Notes under the pieces: model-generated
What the model was told of the DNA's origin: nothing
Databases searched by the model: none
What the model saw: only the letters and a program-made list of their open reading frames with translations
NCBI GenBank assembly: GCA_900540935.1
Contig: UQHW01000009.1
Coordinates: 8,232 to 72,231 of the forward strand
Reading direction: 5' to 3'
Source of the DNA: an uncultured Collinsella sp.
Lineage (GTDB): Bacteria > Actinomycetota > Coriobacteriia > Coriobacteriales > Coriobacteriaceae
DNA: 64,000 bases
In this document: piece by piece, positions 10,611 through 18,564 of the stretch
Layout: each line of letters starts with the position of its first letter
Position numbering within the stretch: position 1 is the first letter of the stretch
Made by a program: the position numbers and the translations under genes

Positions 10611-11669
10611 ATGCACGCGTTTGATGTTGAGGTGTCGCGCCGGGGGTTTGCCTCGGCGCTTGCCGCGGGTGCACTGTCGCTTGCGCTCGCGGGCTGTGGC
10701 GGCGGGGCCGCCGGTGCCGGGTCCGCCGCGGACTCGGCTGCCGGGTCTGCTGCGGGCAGTTCTGCTGCCGAGTCGGTCGAGGTGCACGTCGCCTCGCTCA
10801 AGGGGCCGACCTCGATTGGCCTGGTGCAGTTTATGGACCAGGCTGCCGATGGCGAGACGGACAATGAGTTCGACTTTGCGATCAACACCGCCGCCGACGA
10901 GATTGTGCCCAAGGTCATTCAAGGCGATATCGACATTGCCCTGGTGCCGGCCAACGTGGCGAGCGTGCTCTACAACAAGACCGAGGGCGCGGTGCAGGTC
11001 ATCGACATCAACACGCTGGGCGTGCTGAACGTGGTGACGGGTAACGCGGACGTTACTTCGTTTGGCGATCTGGCGGGCCATACCGTCTACATGACGGGCA
11101 AGGGCACCACGCCGGAGTACGTCATGAACTACCTGTTGGAGCGCGCGGGCCTGACCGGCCAGGTGGCGCTCGAGTTTAAGAGCGAGCCCACCGAGGTGCT
11201 GTCGGCCCTGCTTGCCGACCCGTCCGCCGTGGGCGTGCTGCCGGAGCCGTTCAAGACCGCTGCCATCGCAAAGAGCGAAGGCAAGCTGTCGGCTCCGGTA
11301 AGCCTGACCGATGTGTGGGACGAGCTGGCAGGTGACACAGGCTCGCGCTTGCTGACGGGCGTGACCGTGGTGCGCCGCGCGTTTGCCGAGGAACATCCCG
11401 AGGCCGTGGCGGAGTTCTTGAGCTGCCATGCGGCGAGCGTTAAGGCTGTCAATGCGGCGCCGGCAGATTGGGCGCAGGCCGTAGTCGATGCCGGCATCGT
11501 GGACAACGCCACGATTGCCGAAAAGGCGATTCCCGGGTGCATGCTTGTGTGCCAGACGGGCAAGGATATGAAGGCGGCGCTTAGCGGGTATCTGCAGGTG
11601 CTGTCCGACGCGGACGCGAGCGCCGTGGGTGGTAAACTTCCGGCTGACGATTTCTACTACATGGAGTAG
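10611..11669 (+). CDS. ABC transporter substrate-binding lipoprotein (NitT/TauT-like)
   Basis: About 352 residues. The N-terminus reads SRRGFASALAAGALSLALAGC: a twin-arginine-like start, a hydrophobic stretch and a lipobox (LAGC), so the mature protein is a lipoprotein outside the membrane. A Gly/Ala/Ser-rich linker follows, then a periplasmic-binding fold with LKGPTSIGLVQFMDQA and DIALVPANVASVLYN, typical of the NMT1/SsuA group that binds small organic ligands. The start at ATG 10611 is 2 bases after the hydrogenase stop. With the permease-ATPase downstream it makes a complete importer. The ligand is unknown. Being coupled to a hydrogenase is unusual and may only reflect shared regulation. 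Confidence 0.85.
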   Translation: MHAFDVEVSRRGFASALAAGALSLALAGCGGGAAGAGSAADSAAGSAAGSSAAESVEVHVASLKGPTSIGLVQFMDQAADGETDNEFDFAINTAADEIVPKVIQGDIDIALVPANVASVLYNKTEGAVQVIDINTLGVLNVVTGNADVTSFGDLAGHTVYMTGKGTTPEYVMNYLLERAGLTGQVALEFKSEPTEVLSALLADPSAVGVLPEPFKTAAIAKSEGKLSAPVSLTDVWDELAGDTGSRLLTGVTVVRRAFAEEHPEAVAEFLSCHAASVKAVNAAPADWAQAVVDAGIVDNATIAEKAIPGCMLVCQTGKDMKAALSGYLQVLSDADASAVGGKLPADDFYYME

Positions 11670-11672
11670 CCC

Positions 11673-13049
11673 GTGCGTGCGTTTGCTCGACACATGACAG
11701 AGCGTATGAAGGCGGTGGCGGCAGCAGGTGCCGTCGCCGCCTTTTGGCTTGCCGCGTGGATGCTGGTGGCGGCGCTGGTGGCGCAGCCGCTGATCTTGCC
11801 GGGGCCGGGTGCTGTTGCCCTGGCGCTGCTGCGCCTGGTGTGCGATGGCGGTACCTGGGCGATTTTGGCGGGCTCGGGCGCGCGGATACTGGGCGGGCTG
11901 GCGCTTGCCGCGGTGTGTGGTGGCGTGCTTGCCGGGATTTCATCACGGTCGCGGGCGTTCGCGCACTTGGTGGCTCCGGCGCTGTCGTTTGTAAAGGCGA
12001 CGCCGGTCGCCTGCGTGGTGGTCCTGCTGCTTATTTGGTTGGGATCGGCGCGCGTGAGCATCGCCGCTGTCTTTTTGATGGCGCTGCCGGGCGTGTATTT
12101 TTCGCTGGCCGAGGGCTTGGCACGGGTGAATAAACCGCTGGAGCAGATGTTCCGTCTGCATGGCGTGCGCGGCTGGCGCCTGTTTTGCGCCCATACCTGG
12201 CGCGAAGTCCTGCCGTTTGTGCTTTCGTGCGCCCGCGCCGTGATCGGCATGAGCTGGAAGGCCGGCGTGGCAGCCGAGCTGATCGGCATGGCGGTGGGCA
12301 CCGTGGGTGAGCGCATCTATCAGGCAAAGCTTTTGATTGAGACGGCTGATTTGCTGGCGTGGACCGTGCTGGTCGTTGCCGCCTCGTGGGCGTGTGAGCG
12401 CGTGCTGGTGTGGCTGCTGCGGGTTTCGGGACCCGTGGCGTGGCGCGCGGCCGTGCGGGCGCATGGGCATGGACTGCGCGGGCGTGCGGGGGCTGCGAGC
12501 GATGGCACTGCAGCGGAGCTTGCGCTTGCCGTGGGCGATCGCGCGCCCTGGGCTCCGGCGCTCGACGGTCTGGAGCTCAACGTGCCTGCGGGTGGGCGTA
12601 TCTGTGTGATGGGCGCTTCGGGCATGGGCAAGTCGACGCTGCTTTCATTGGCAGCGGGGGAGTGCGCGCCGTGCTCGATGGTGTTTCAGGATGCACGCTT
12701 GGTAGAGGGCAGCTCGGCTTTGGATAACGTGCTGGTGTGCGCCGATGCGCGCGTGGATGCTTCGAGCGCCGCGGCATTGCTGCGCCTGCTGGTGCCGGGA
12801 GTCGATGTGGATGCTCGCTTGGCCGAGCTTTCGGGCGGGCAGCGCCGTCGCGTCGAGATCGCTCGAGCCCTGCTGTGCCCGGGCGGCGCGGTGATTCTTG
12901 ACGAGCCCTTTACCGGCCTGGATGCCGCCGCGCGCGATGCGACGACCAAGGTCGTGCTCGACCTGCTCGACGGCCGCACGCTCTTGCTTGCCACGCACGA
13001 CGCCGCCGACGCTCAGGCCCTCGATATCTCGGACATCATCACGCTCTAA
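11673..13049 (+). CDS. Fused ABC permease-ATPase (SsuC/SsuB-like)
   Basis: About 458 residues. Residues 1-260 are a membrane permease of the SsuC/TauC type, with about six hydrophobic segments and the EAA-like loop LARVNKPLEQMFRLHGVRGWR. Residues 285-458 are an ATPase with Walker A GASGMGKST, signature LSGGQRRRVEIARAL, Walker B AVILDEPF and an H-loop (LATHD). The ATPase is short: only about 15 residues separate Walker A from the Q-loop (VFQDARL), less than usual. Normally the two parts are separate proteins. Start GTG 11673 follows GGAG and is 3 bases after the lipoprotein stop. Together they form one importer of unknown substrate. Confidence 0.85.
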   Translation: MRAFARHMTERMKAVAAAGAVAAFWLAAWMLVAALVAQPLILPGPGAVALALLRLVCDGGTWAILAGSGARILGGLALAAVCGGVLAGISSRSRAFAHLVAPALSFVKATPVACVVVLLLIWLGSARVSIAAVFLMALPGVYFSLAEGLARVNKPLEQMFRLHGVRGWRLFCAHTWREVLPFVLSCARAVIGMSWKAGVAAELIGMAVGTVGERIYQAKLLIETADLLAWTVLVVAASWACERVLVWLLRVSGPVAWRAAVRAHGHGLRGRAGAASDGTAAELALAVGDRAPWAPALDGLELNVPAGGRICVMGASGMGKSTLLSLAAGECAPCSMVFQDARLVEGSSALDNVLVCADARVDASSAAALLRLLVPGVDVDARLAELSGGQRRRVEIARALLCPGGAVILDEPFTGLDAAARDATTKVVLDLLDGRTLLLATHDAADAQALDISDIITL

Positions 13050-13070
13050 AAACTAACTCAGCAACAAAAT

Positions 13071-13091
13071 GATTCGTTTTCCTCCGTCCCC
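13071..13091 (+). repeat. Half copy of the CGTTTTCCTCCG palindrome
   Basis: GATTCGTTTTCCTCCGTCCC matches the left arm at 6679-6699 with two changes. There is no matching right arm here; it lies 21 bases after the transporter stop codon. Confidence 0.6.
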
Positions 13092-13105
13092 ATGGGGTCT
13101 GGTGT

Positions 13106-13150
13106 GGTATTCTATCTGCGGGGTAATACTTAGGAATACCAAGTAATACC
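13106..13150. promoter_or_regulatory. Probable operator of the antitoxin-protease operon
   Basis: Repeated half-sites: GGTATT (13106), GGTAATACTT (13122-13131), GGAATACC (13133-13140) and AAGTAATACC (13141-13150). The second and fourth form an inverted repeat matching at 9 of 10 positions. Such arrays are typical of ribbon-helix-helix antitoxins that repress their own promoter. Position about 115 bases before the antitoxin start fits. Confidence 0.45.
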
Positions 13151-13264
13151 AACGCCGCAGAAACAAACTCCAGATGCGGGTCAATCGGGTTGCCTTCACA
13201 GCCCGTCGCCCAGCCGCGTGGCCCGCATCTATCCGCACCACCGTCGTTTCAAAAAGGAAGCGCC

Positions 13265-13486
13265 ATGGCAGAACACATGACCCCCGTAGTCGCGAAGGTC
13301 TTGCCCGAGGAGAAGGCAGCCTTCGCGGCGGCAACCCAGCTCGTGGGCACCACGCCGTCCAACGCCATCCGCATGTTTATCGCCGCGTTCAATCGCTGCG
13401 GCACCTTTCCGTTTGACATCTCGCCCAACGGGGCCTTTGGCAAAGAGTGCCCCCAACAGCTAGTCGTTGAAGAACGTCCCCAATGA
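13265..13486 (+). CDS. RelB/DinJ-family antitoxin-like protein without a toxin beside it
   Basis: 73 residues. The sequence KVLPEEKAAFAAATQLVGTTPSNAIRMFIAAFNRCGTFPFDI follows the DinJ/RelB pattern: a short DNA-binding beta strand, a helix and S-x-A-I-R-x-F, ending in FPFDI. Such proteins dimerise as ribbon-helix-helix regulators and neutralise RelE/YafQ RNases. Start ATG 13265 has AAGGAAG 5 bases upstream. No RelE/YafQ-like toxin frame lies nearby; instead a CPBP membrane protease begins 23 bases downstream with its own strong ribosome site. It may be an orphan regulator, or the two may form an unusual pair. Confidence 0.75.
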   Translation: MAEHMTPVVAKVLPEEKAAFAAATQLVGTTPSNAIRMFIAAFNRCGTFPFDISPNGAFGKECPQQLVVEERPQ

Positions 13487-13509
13487 CTAGTCGTCGGGAG
13501 GAGGTTGGC

Positions 13510-14424
13510 ATGCTCAATGCGATGATTTGGGCGCTTGCCTGTTTTGGCGTCGTCGCTGCCGATATTGCCCTGAGCGTCGTTTTGTTCTCCGCCCTTGGCG
13601 TCGCATCGGTGTTCATGAGTTTTTCGATCGATGACCTCGACATTCAATTGCTTCAGGCCGTCGCGCAGACGGCATCGTTTTTGATGGCGCTGCTGTGGTG
13701 GCGTTATCTGTGGCCGCGTTCGTTTATGGCACGCCGGCAAAGCGCACATCCGCTCGGCGGGGGAGCGCGTGGGGCGTGGAAACGCATCGCCTGCGTTATC
13801 GTGATTGGCCTTGCCCTGCAGGTGGTCGTTGGTTACGTGACCGACGCCGCGCTGTCGCTGTTGCCCGAGGCCGCGGCCGACTACAGCGAGCTTGTCGAGG
13901 AAACAGGCATGGGTGACACCAGCTATCTCGCCGTCCTGACTACGGTGCTCGGTGCCCCATTTTGTGAAGAGCTGCTGGTGCGCGGCATTATTTTTGAGTT
14001 TTCGCTCCGAGCGTTTAATCCACAGTGCCGCCCACTTTGGAAGCGCCGGCGTCGTGCGAGCGCGCAAGGCGGCGCCATGGTGCCCTGGGCGGCCCCAAGC
14101 ACGTGGGGTATCGCCGCGGCGATTGTGCTGCAGGCGGCCATCTTTGGCTTTATGCATATGAACTGGGTGCAGGGCTGCTACGCCGGCGCCGCCGGCCTCA
14201 TCTTTGGTTGGGTGCTCGTGACGACCGGAAAGCTCCGCTACACGATCTTGCTGCACTTTGCCTTTAATGCCGGGTCGTATCTCATGACGTTGCTCTGGTT
14301 TGTGAACACGCCGTTCGACGTTGTGGTCACGGTTGGCATCGCCGGCTTTGTGCTGGTAGAGGCGATGCACTCGCTGCTTCGATTGTGCATTCCCGTGTCG
14401 CGCGAAGCTGATCGGTCTGAGTAA
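13510..14424 (+). CDS. CPBP-family intramembrane glutamic protease
   Basis: About 304 residues, a multi-pass membrane protein. The three CPBP (Abi/Rce1-like) motifs are present: EELLVRGIIFEF (EExxxR), FGFMHMN (FxxxH) and LHFAFNAGS (HxxxN), so it is probably active. Members cleave prenylated or small proteins in the membrane; in bacteria some give bacteriocin immunity. Start ATG 13510 is preferred over ATG 13483 because GGGAGGAGG lies 5 bases upstream. It shares a transcript with the antitoxin-like gene before it. A basic cytoplasmic loop (KRRRRASAQ) separates the catalytic helices. It ends 9 bases from the convergent AraC regulator, with no terminator seen between them. Confidence 0.87.
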   Translation: MLNAMIWALACFGVVAADIALSVVLFSALGVASVFMSFSIDDLDIQLLQAVAQTASFLMALLWWRYLWPRSFMARRQSAHPLGGGARGAWKRIACVIVIGLALQVVVGYVTDAALSLLPEAAADYSELVEETGMGDTSYLAVLTTVLGAPFCEELLVRGIIFEFSLRAFNPQCRPLWKRRRRASAQGGAMVPWAAPSTWGIAAAIVLQAAIFGFMHMNWVQGCYAGAAGLIFGWVLVTTGKLRYTILLHFAFNAGSYLMTLLWFVNTPFDVVVTVGIAGFVLVEAMHSLLRLCIPVSREADRSE

Positions 14425-14432
14425 TAACGCCT

Positions 14433-15425
14433 TTAATTAGACCGATGCGTCTTGAACGCACCTGGCGTTTCGCCGAATGCTTCTTTGAATTTTGAGTAAA
14501 AGAATGACATGTTGGAGATGCCGACTTTTCGGGCTACATACTGCACGCTGCGCTCGGTGTTATTGAGAAGATATGCCGCCTCTGTGAGCTGCTGGTTGAG
14601 CTTGATTTGCGAAAACGTTTTGCCGGTTTTTTGCTTGATCAAGCTGCTGAGATAGCTGGTGCTATAACCCGTATCGCTCGCAATGCTTTCGAGTGTGCAG
14701 TCGCCGTAGCTTCGCTCAATATGATTCAGAATCGACACGATGCGTTCGTCCGACATGATCGCCTGGTTATCAGTTGCGGAGCGTCGGTACAGTCCTCGAA
14801 TGAGAACAAGGAATAGGCTGACGGCGAGGTGCCTCATGAGTTCATTGGAATAGGCATCTTTAAAGTGATATTCGATAAAGAGCATCTCGATGAGGCGTCG
14901 CGCATGTCGGGCGTATTCCTCTGGAAGAATGAGATATTTTCGGGCCTCGCGGTTTTTGGACACAAAATCAAATAGAAGATTCGTTAATGGTGACGCGCCG
15001 GGTAGCTGGCTCAGGAACAACGAATCGAACATTTCTTTTTTGAAGACGATCGAAATGACGATATCATGCTCGCCCTTAACGTATGGAACGCTTCTGACTA
15101 CGCCGGTGTTGCAAATGAGCACGTCGCCCTTTTTAAGGAGTAGTCGCCGTCCGTTGACGATAAACGTGCAGACGCCGTCGTACACGTAGTTAAGCTCCAT
15201 ATCCCGATTGATATGAGGAGGAATATCGGTAAAGCGCGACTCCTTGATAAGACCCACGGGGTTTTCGTCGAGAGTTTCTTTCCAATCAAACAGATAGACC
15301 TCTTCGCCGTTAATGGTTGTGGTTTCCACCCTGTTATATCGCGGGCTGAGCTCTCCCGGATGTGTGCGATGCCACTCTTCGGTCTCGGTATGCGTATAGA
15401 GCAGCTGTTTGAGATTCGAATCCAT
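14433..15425 (-). CDS. AraC-family transcriptional regulator
   Basis: 330 residues. The N-terminal half looks like a cupin ligand domain (HINRDMELNYVYDGVCTFIV, then LKKGDVLICN); the C-terminal 100 residues are a double helix-turn-helix AraC domain (LESIASDTGYSTSYLSSLIK, VQYVARKVGISNMSFFYSKF, then FGETPGAFKTHR). Start ATG 15425 has GGAG 7 bases upstream. It is divergent from the 6-phospho-beta-glucosidase/PTS operon with 152 bases between the starts, so it is probably the sugar-responsive activator of that operon and perhaps of itself. The true ligand is not visible. Confidence 0.9.
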   Translation of the reverse strand: MDSNLKQLLYTHTETEEWHRTHPGELSPRYNRVETTTINGEEVYLFDWKETLDENPVGLIKESRFTDIPPHINRDMELNYVYDGVCTFIVNGRRLLLKKGDVLICNTGVVRSVPYVKGEHDIVISIVFKKEMFDSLFLSQLPGASPLTNLLFDFVSKNREARKYLILPEEYARHARRLIEMLFIEYHFKDAYSNELMRHLAVSLFLVLIRGLYRRSATDNQAIMSDERIVSILNHIERSYGDCTLESIASDTGYSTSYLSSLIKQKTGKTFSQIKLNQQLTEAAYLLNNTERSVQYVARKVGISNMSFFYSKFKEAFGETPGAFKTHRSN

Positions 15426-15470
15426 GGGGTGCTCCAGGGGTGAACGGTAGAATCGATGCCTTAAACGATA

Positions 15471-15493
15471 TTATAGCTAAAAAAATGTTATAA
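15471..15493. promoter_or_regulatory. AT-rich inverted repeat in the AraC/beta-glucosidase spacer
   Basis: TTATA ... TTATAA flank an A-rich core in the middle of the divergent spacer. It could hold a -10 box or a binding site for the adjacent AraC regulator. Only the position and composition support this. Confidence 0.25.
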
Positions 15494-15577
15494 ACCACGC
15501 TTTCTGTGCGATATCTTATGCATCTTGTTCTTCCTAGTATTGGGTTATCCGCTGGAGCATCCGATCAAGGAGGGCAA

Positions 15578-17056
15578 ATGAGTAAGTTAAAACATGGGTT
15601 TGACTCCGACTTTTTATGGGGCGGAGCCATATCGTGCTCGCAGGCCGATGGTGCCTGGAATGAGGGCGGAAAGGGAAAGTCGACGCAGGATTGTCGATGG
15701 CTGGATGGTACCTGGACTCATGACCAGATTGAGGACAAGCATCAAAACAACCCCTTCTGCCATGACGAACTAATGAACGCTCTCGCAGATGATGGTGTTG
15801 AGTTCTACCCGTTTAGGCGCGGTAACGACTTCTATCATCACTACCGTGAGGACATCGCGCTTTTTGCGGAGATGGGCCTCAAGCTGTTCCGCACCTCTAT
15901 TTGCTGGAGCCGAATCTATCCTAACGGAGATGATCTTGAGCCTAACCGCGAAGGCATCGAGTGGTATCGAAGCATGCTGGGTGAGTGCAAAAAGCACGGC
16001 ATTAAAACCTTCGTCACCATGCTCCACTATGACATCCCGGTAAATCTTGTCACCACATATGGGGGATGGAAGAATCGCAAGACGATTGATTTCTTCGCCC
16101 GCTATGTCGAGACAATCGTTACGGAATTGGGCGATCTGGTCGATTTCTGGCTGCCTTTTAACGAGTTCAATGCAGCGCGTTTTTCGCCTTGGGACGGGGT
16201 CTGTCTGGTCAAAGACGAAGAGGGGGAGAACTTCGATCGAGCCATCTTCCAGTGCCTGCACCACGAGTTCGTTGCCAATGCGCGTGCCGTCGAGATTGTC
16301 CATCGTCTTTCGCCCGATACTCCCGTTGGCGGCATGATCGCTCGATTCTGTACGTATCCCGCCACCTGCCGTCCCGAAGATAACATGCAGGCTATTCACG
16401 ACGACCAGTATTCCAACTGGTTCTATACGGACGTGATGGCTCGTGGAAAATACCCCGCTTATATGAATCGCTATTTCGACGCGTGCGATATCGAGATTCA
16501 AATGGAGCCGGGCGATGAAGAGCTCATCGCTCGCAACACGGTCGACTTCCTGGCCTTCTCGTACTACTTTTCCCAGGTATCCACCTGCGATCAGGGATGG
16601 GAGAAGACTGCGGGAAATCTGGTCATGGCAAACAAGAACCCTTATCTTGAGACGAGTGAGTGGGGCTGGCAGCTCGATCCCATTGGCCTGAGGGTTACCC
16701 TTAACCAGATGTATGACCGCTATGGGCTGCCCCTGTATATCGCCGAGAACGGCCTCGGTACATCTGATGTAGTCGAGGAGGATGGCAGCATCCACGACGA
16801 GTATCGAATCGATTATTTGCGCCAGCACATAAAGTGCCTTAAGGAAGCAGTGATCGATGGCGTTGACGTGCGCGGATACATGATCTGGGGATTCATTGAC
16901 CTTGTTGCCTGCGGTCCTCTTACGATGGACAAGCGCTACGGGCTTATCTATGTCGATCTGGATAATTGCGGCAACGGCACTGCGGAGCGCTCGCGTAAAG
17001 ACTCTTTCTATTGGTATCAGAAATGTATCGCCACTAATGGCGAGGATCTTGGGTAG
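15578..17056 (+). CDS. 6-phospho-beta-glucosidase, glycoside hydrolase family 1
   Basis: About 492 residues, full length for GH1. Visible: N-terminal FLWGGAISCSQADGAWNEGG (substrate pocket), acid/base motif LPFNEFNA, nucleophile motif YIAENGLG, and DKRYGLIYVD near the C-terminus, the Lys/Tyr site that in this subfamily grips the 6-phosphate. It hydrolyses phosphorylated beta-glucosides (cellobiose-6-P, aryl glucosides) in the cytoplasm. Start ATG 15578 is preceded by AAGGAGGG; an ATG at 15506 in the same frame is not. Next gene starts 11 bases after its stop and imports and phosphorylates the substrate, and the AraC regulator is divergent. Confidence 0.92.
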   Translation: MSKLKHGFDSDFLWGGAISCSQADGAWNEGGKGKSTQDCRWLDGTWTHDQIEDKHQNNPFCHDELMNALADDGVEFYPFRRGNDFYHHYREDIALFAEMGLKLFRTSICWSRIYPNGDDLEPNREGIEWYRSMLGECKKHGIKTFVTMLHYDIPVNLVTTYGGWKNRKTIDFFARYVETIVTELGDLVDFWLPFNEFNAARFSPWDGVCLVKDEEGENFDRAIFQCLHHEFVANARAVEIVHRLSPDTPVGGMIARFCTYPATCRPEDNMQAIHDDQYSNWFYTDVMARGKYPAYMNRYFDACDIEIQMEPGDEELIARNTVDFLAFSYYFSQVSTCDQGWEKTAGNLVMANKNPYLETSEWGWQLDPIGLRVTLNQMYDRYGLPLYIAENGLGTSDVVEEDGSIHDEYRIDYLRQHIKCLKEAVIDGVDVRGYMIWGFIDLVACGPLTMDKRYGLIYVDLDNCGNGTAERSRKDSFYWYQKCIATNGEDLG

Positions 17057-17067
17057 GAGTGATTGTC

Positions 17068-18438
17068 GTGGCAGACAAGAAGGAACTGGCCGCTCGTGTC
17101 CTCGAGCTCGTGGGCGGCGCCGATAACGTTGTTATGGCAACGCACTGCATTACAAGGCTCAGATTCAACCTGAAGGACGATAGCAAGGCAGATCTGGAGG
17201 CCCTTAAGACGCTTGACGGCGCCTTGGGCGCGCAGGTTAAAGACGGGCAGTGGCAGGTTATCATCGGCGCCAGCGTGGGGTCGGTATATGACGAATTGGA
17301 GCCCATGCTAGGTGACAGGATGGGTGGCGAGGTCTCCGCCGACGCCGAGCAGCCTGAGCTCCAAAAAGGTTCGGCTCGCGTATTCGATATCATCACCGGC
17401 ATCTTCTCCGCTATCATTCCCGCACTGGTGGCGGGAGGCATCGTAAAGGGCATCCTGGCTGCTATCGCGGCTTTTGGAATCGACACGGGTGCCGGCGACT
17501 TTGCGATATTCAATATGATTTCGGATATCCCGTTCTACTTCTTGCCGTTTTTGCTGGCAATGTCTACAGCTGATAAGTTCCGGGTCAACCGTTCGCTTGC
17601 GCTTTGTGTTGCCGGATCGCTGATGTACCCGACCATTGTCAACGCTGTCGGTACGGGCGAGACGCCCCTTGCGCTGTTCGGTTTTGCGGTGCCGATTTTT
17701 AGCTACGCCGATTCCGTGTTCCCGGTTATCTTTGGCGTCATTGGCTTGTCTTTTGTATATCGCGCAATCGACAAAGTCGTGCCGGATCTTTTTAAGCTCG
17801 TTGTCGTTCCGGCGCTCTCCCTTGCTATCGTGATTCCCGTTAACCTGTTTGTGCTTGCTCCGATTGGTGCCTGGTGCGGCCTTGGTCTTGCCAACGGTAT
17901 CGTTTGGCTATTCTCGACGTTAGGCCCCGTTGCCGGTTTTCTGCTGGGCTTCTTTATGCCGCTTATCGTGCTCTTCGGCATGCACCAGTCAACGAGCCCT
18001 ATCCAGATTTCCAATATCGCAACGCTGGGGTATGACTATCTGCTCCCGATTTCTTTCTGCCATAACCTCGCCGAAAGCGGTGCGTCTTTTGGTGCGGCCC
18101 TGCGCATGACCGACGAAAAGCTCAAGTCCGCTGCAATGACGTGCGCCTTCTCGGCGTTTATGGGAATCTCCGAGCCCGCCTTGTTTACCGTTCAGGTTCC
18201 TAACAGGACTCCGCTTATCGCTGCGATGATCGCGGATGGCATTGGCGGTGCGCTCACCGTTGTTCTGGGCGCAAAGTGCTTCGGCTTTGTTATGCCCGGC
18301 ATTACCTCGTTGCCCGTTTATGCCGATCCAAGCGGCAATCCCATGAATCTGATCATGATTGTCGTCTGCATCGCTTTGACTTGGGTTATTTCCGCGACGC
18401 TCTCGTTTGCGCTCTATGGTCGTTTTGACAAAAAGTAA
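17068..18438 (+). CDS. PTS beta-glucoside transporter, EIIBC component
   Basis: About 456 residues. N-terminal EIIB domain with the phospho-cysteine motif THCITRLRF (near 25), then a linker and the EIIC membrane domain with about ten hydrophobic segments and GISEPALFTVQVPNRTPL (BglF/ScrA-type signature). The EIIA domain found at the C-terminus of BglF is absent, so a separate EIIA (glucose type) must supply phosphate. GTG 17068 is chosen because AGGAG is 8 bases upstream; GTG 17059 overlaps that site. It forms an operon with the phospho-beta-glucosidase. Confidence 0.9.
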   Translation: MADKKELAARVLELVGGADNVVMATHCITRLRFNLKDDSKADLEALKTLDGALGAQVKDGQWQVIIGASVGSVYDELEPMLGDRMGGEVSADAEQPELQKGSARVFDIITGIFSAIIPALVAGGIVKGILAAIAAFGIDTGAGDFAIFNMISDIPFYFLPFLLAMSTADKFRVNRSLALCVAGSLMYPTIVNAVGTGETPLALFGFAVPIFSYADSVFPVIFGVIGLSFVYRAIDKVVPDLFKLVVVPALSLAIVIPVNLFVLAPIGAWCGLGLANGIVWLFSTLGPVAGFLLGFFMPLIVLFGMHQSTSPIQISNIATLGYDYLLPISFCHNLAESGASFGAALRMTDEKLKSAAMTCAFSAFMGISEPALFTVQVPNRTPLIAAMIADGIGGALTVVLGAKCFGFVMPGITSLPVYADPSGNPMNLIMIVVCIALTWVISATLSFALYGRFDKK

Positions 18439-18467
18439 CGACGTTTTGAGATAGACAATATTAATCG

Positions 18468-18518
18468 GCCGCTCGCCGAGGAATCGTTTTACGACGCCCC
18501 GGCGAGCGGCATTTCATT
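18468..18518 (+). terminator. Terminator of the beta-glucoside operon
   Basis: Perfect 11-bp stem GCCGCTCGCCG / CGGCGAGCGGC with a 21-base loop, followed by ATTTCATT. The tail is weak but the stem is strong; it lies about 30 bases after the PTS stop and may also serve the convergent YgiQ gene. Confidence 0.6.
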
Positions 18519-18564
18519 GGTGGGGGCGTGTGTGCCGCCAGCGGCGGCATGCCGCCTCGCCGCG

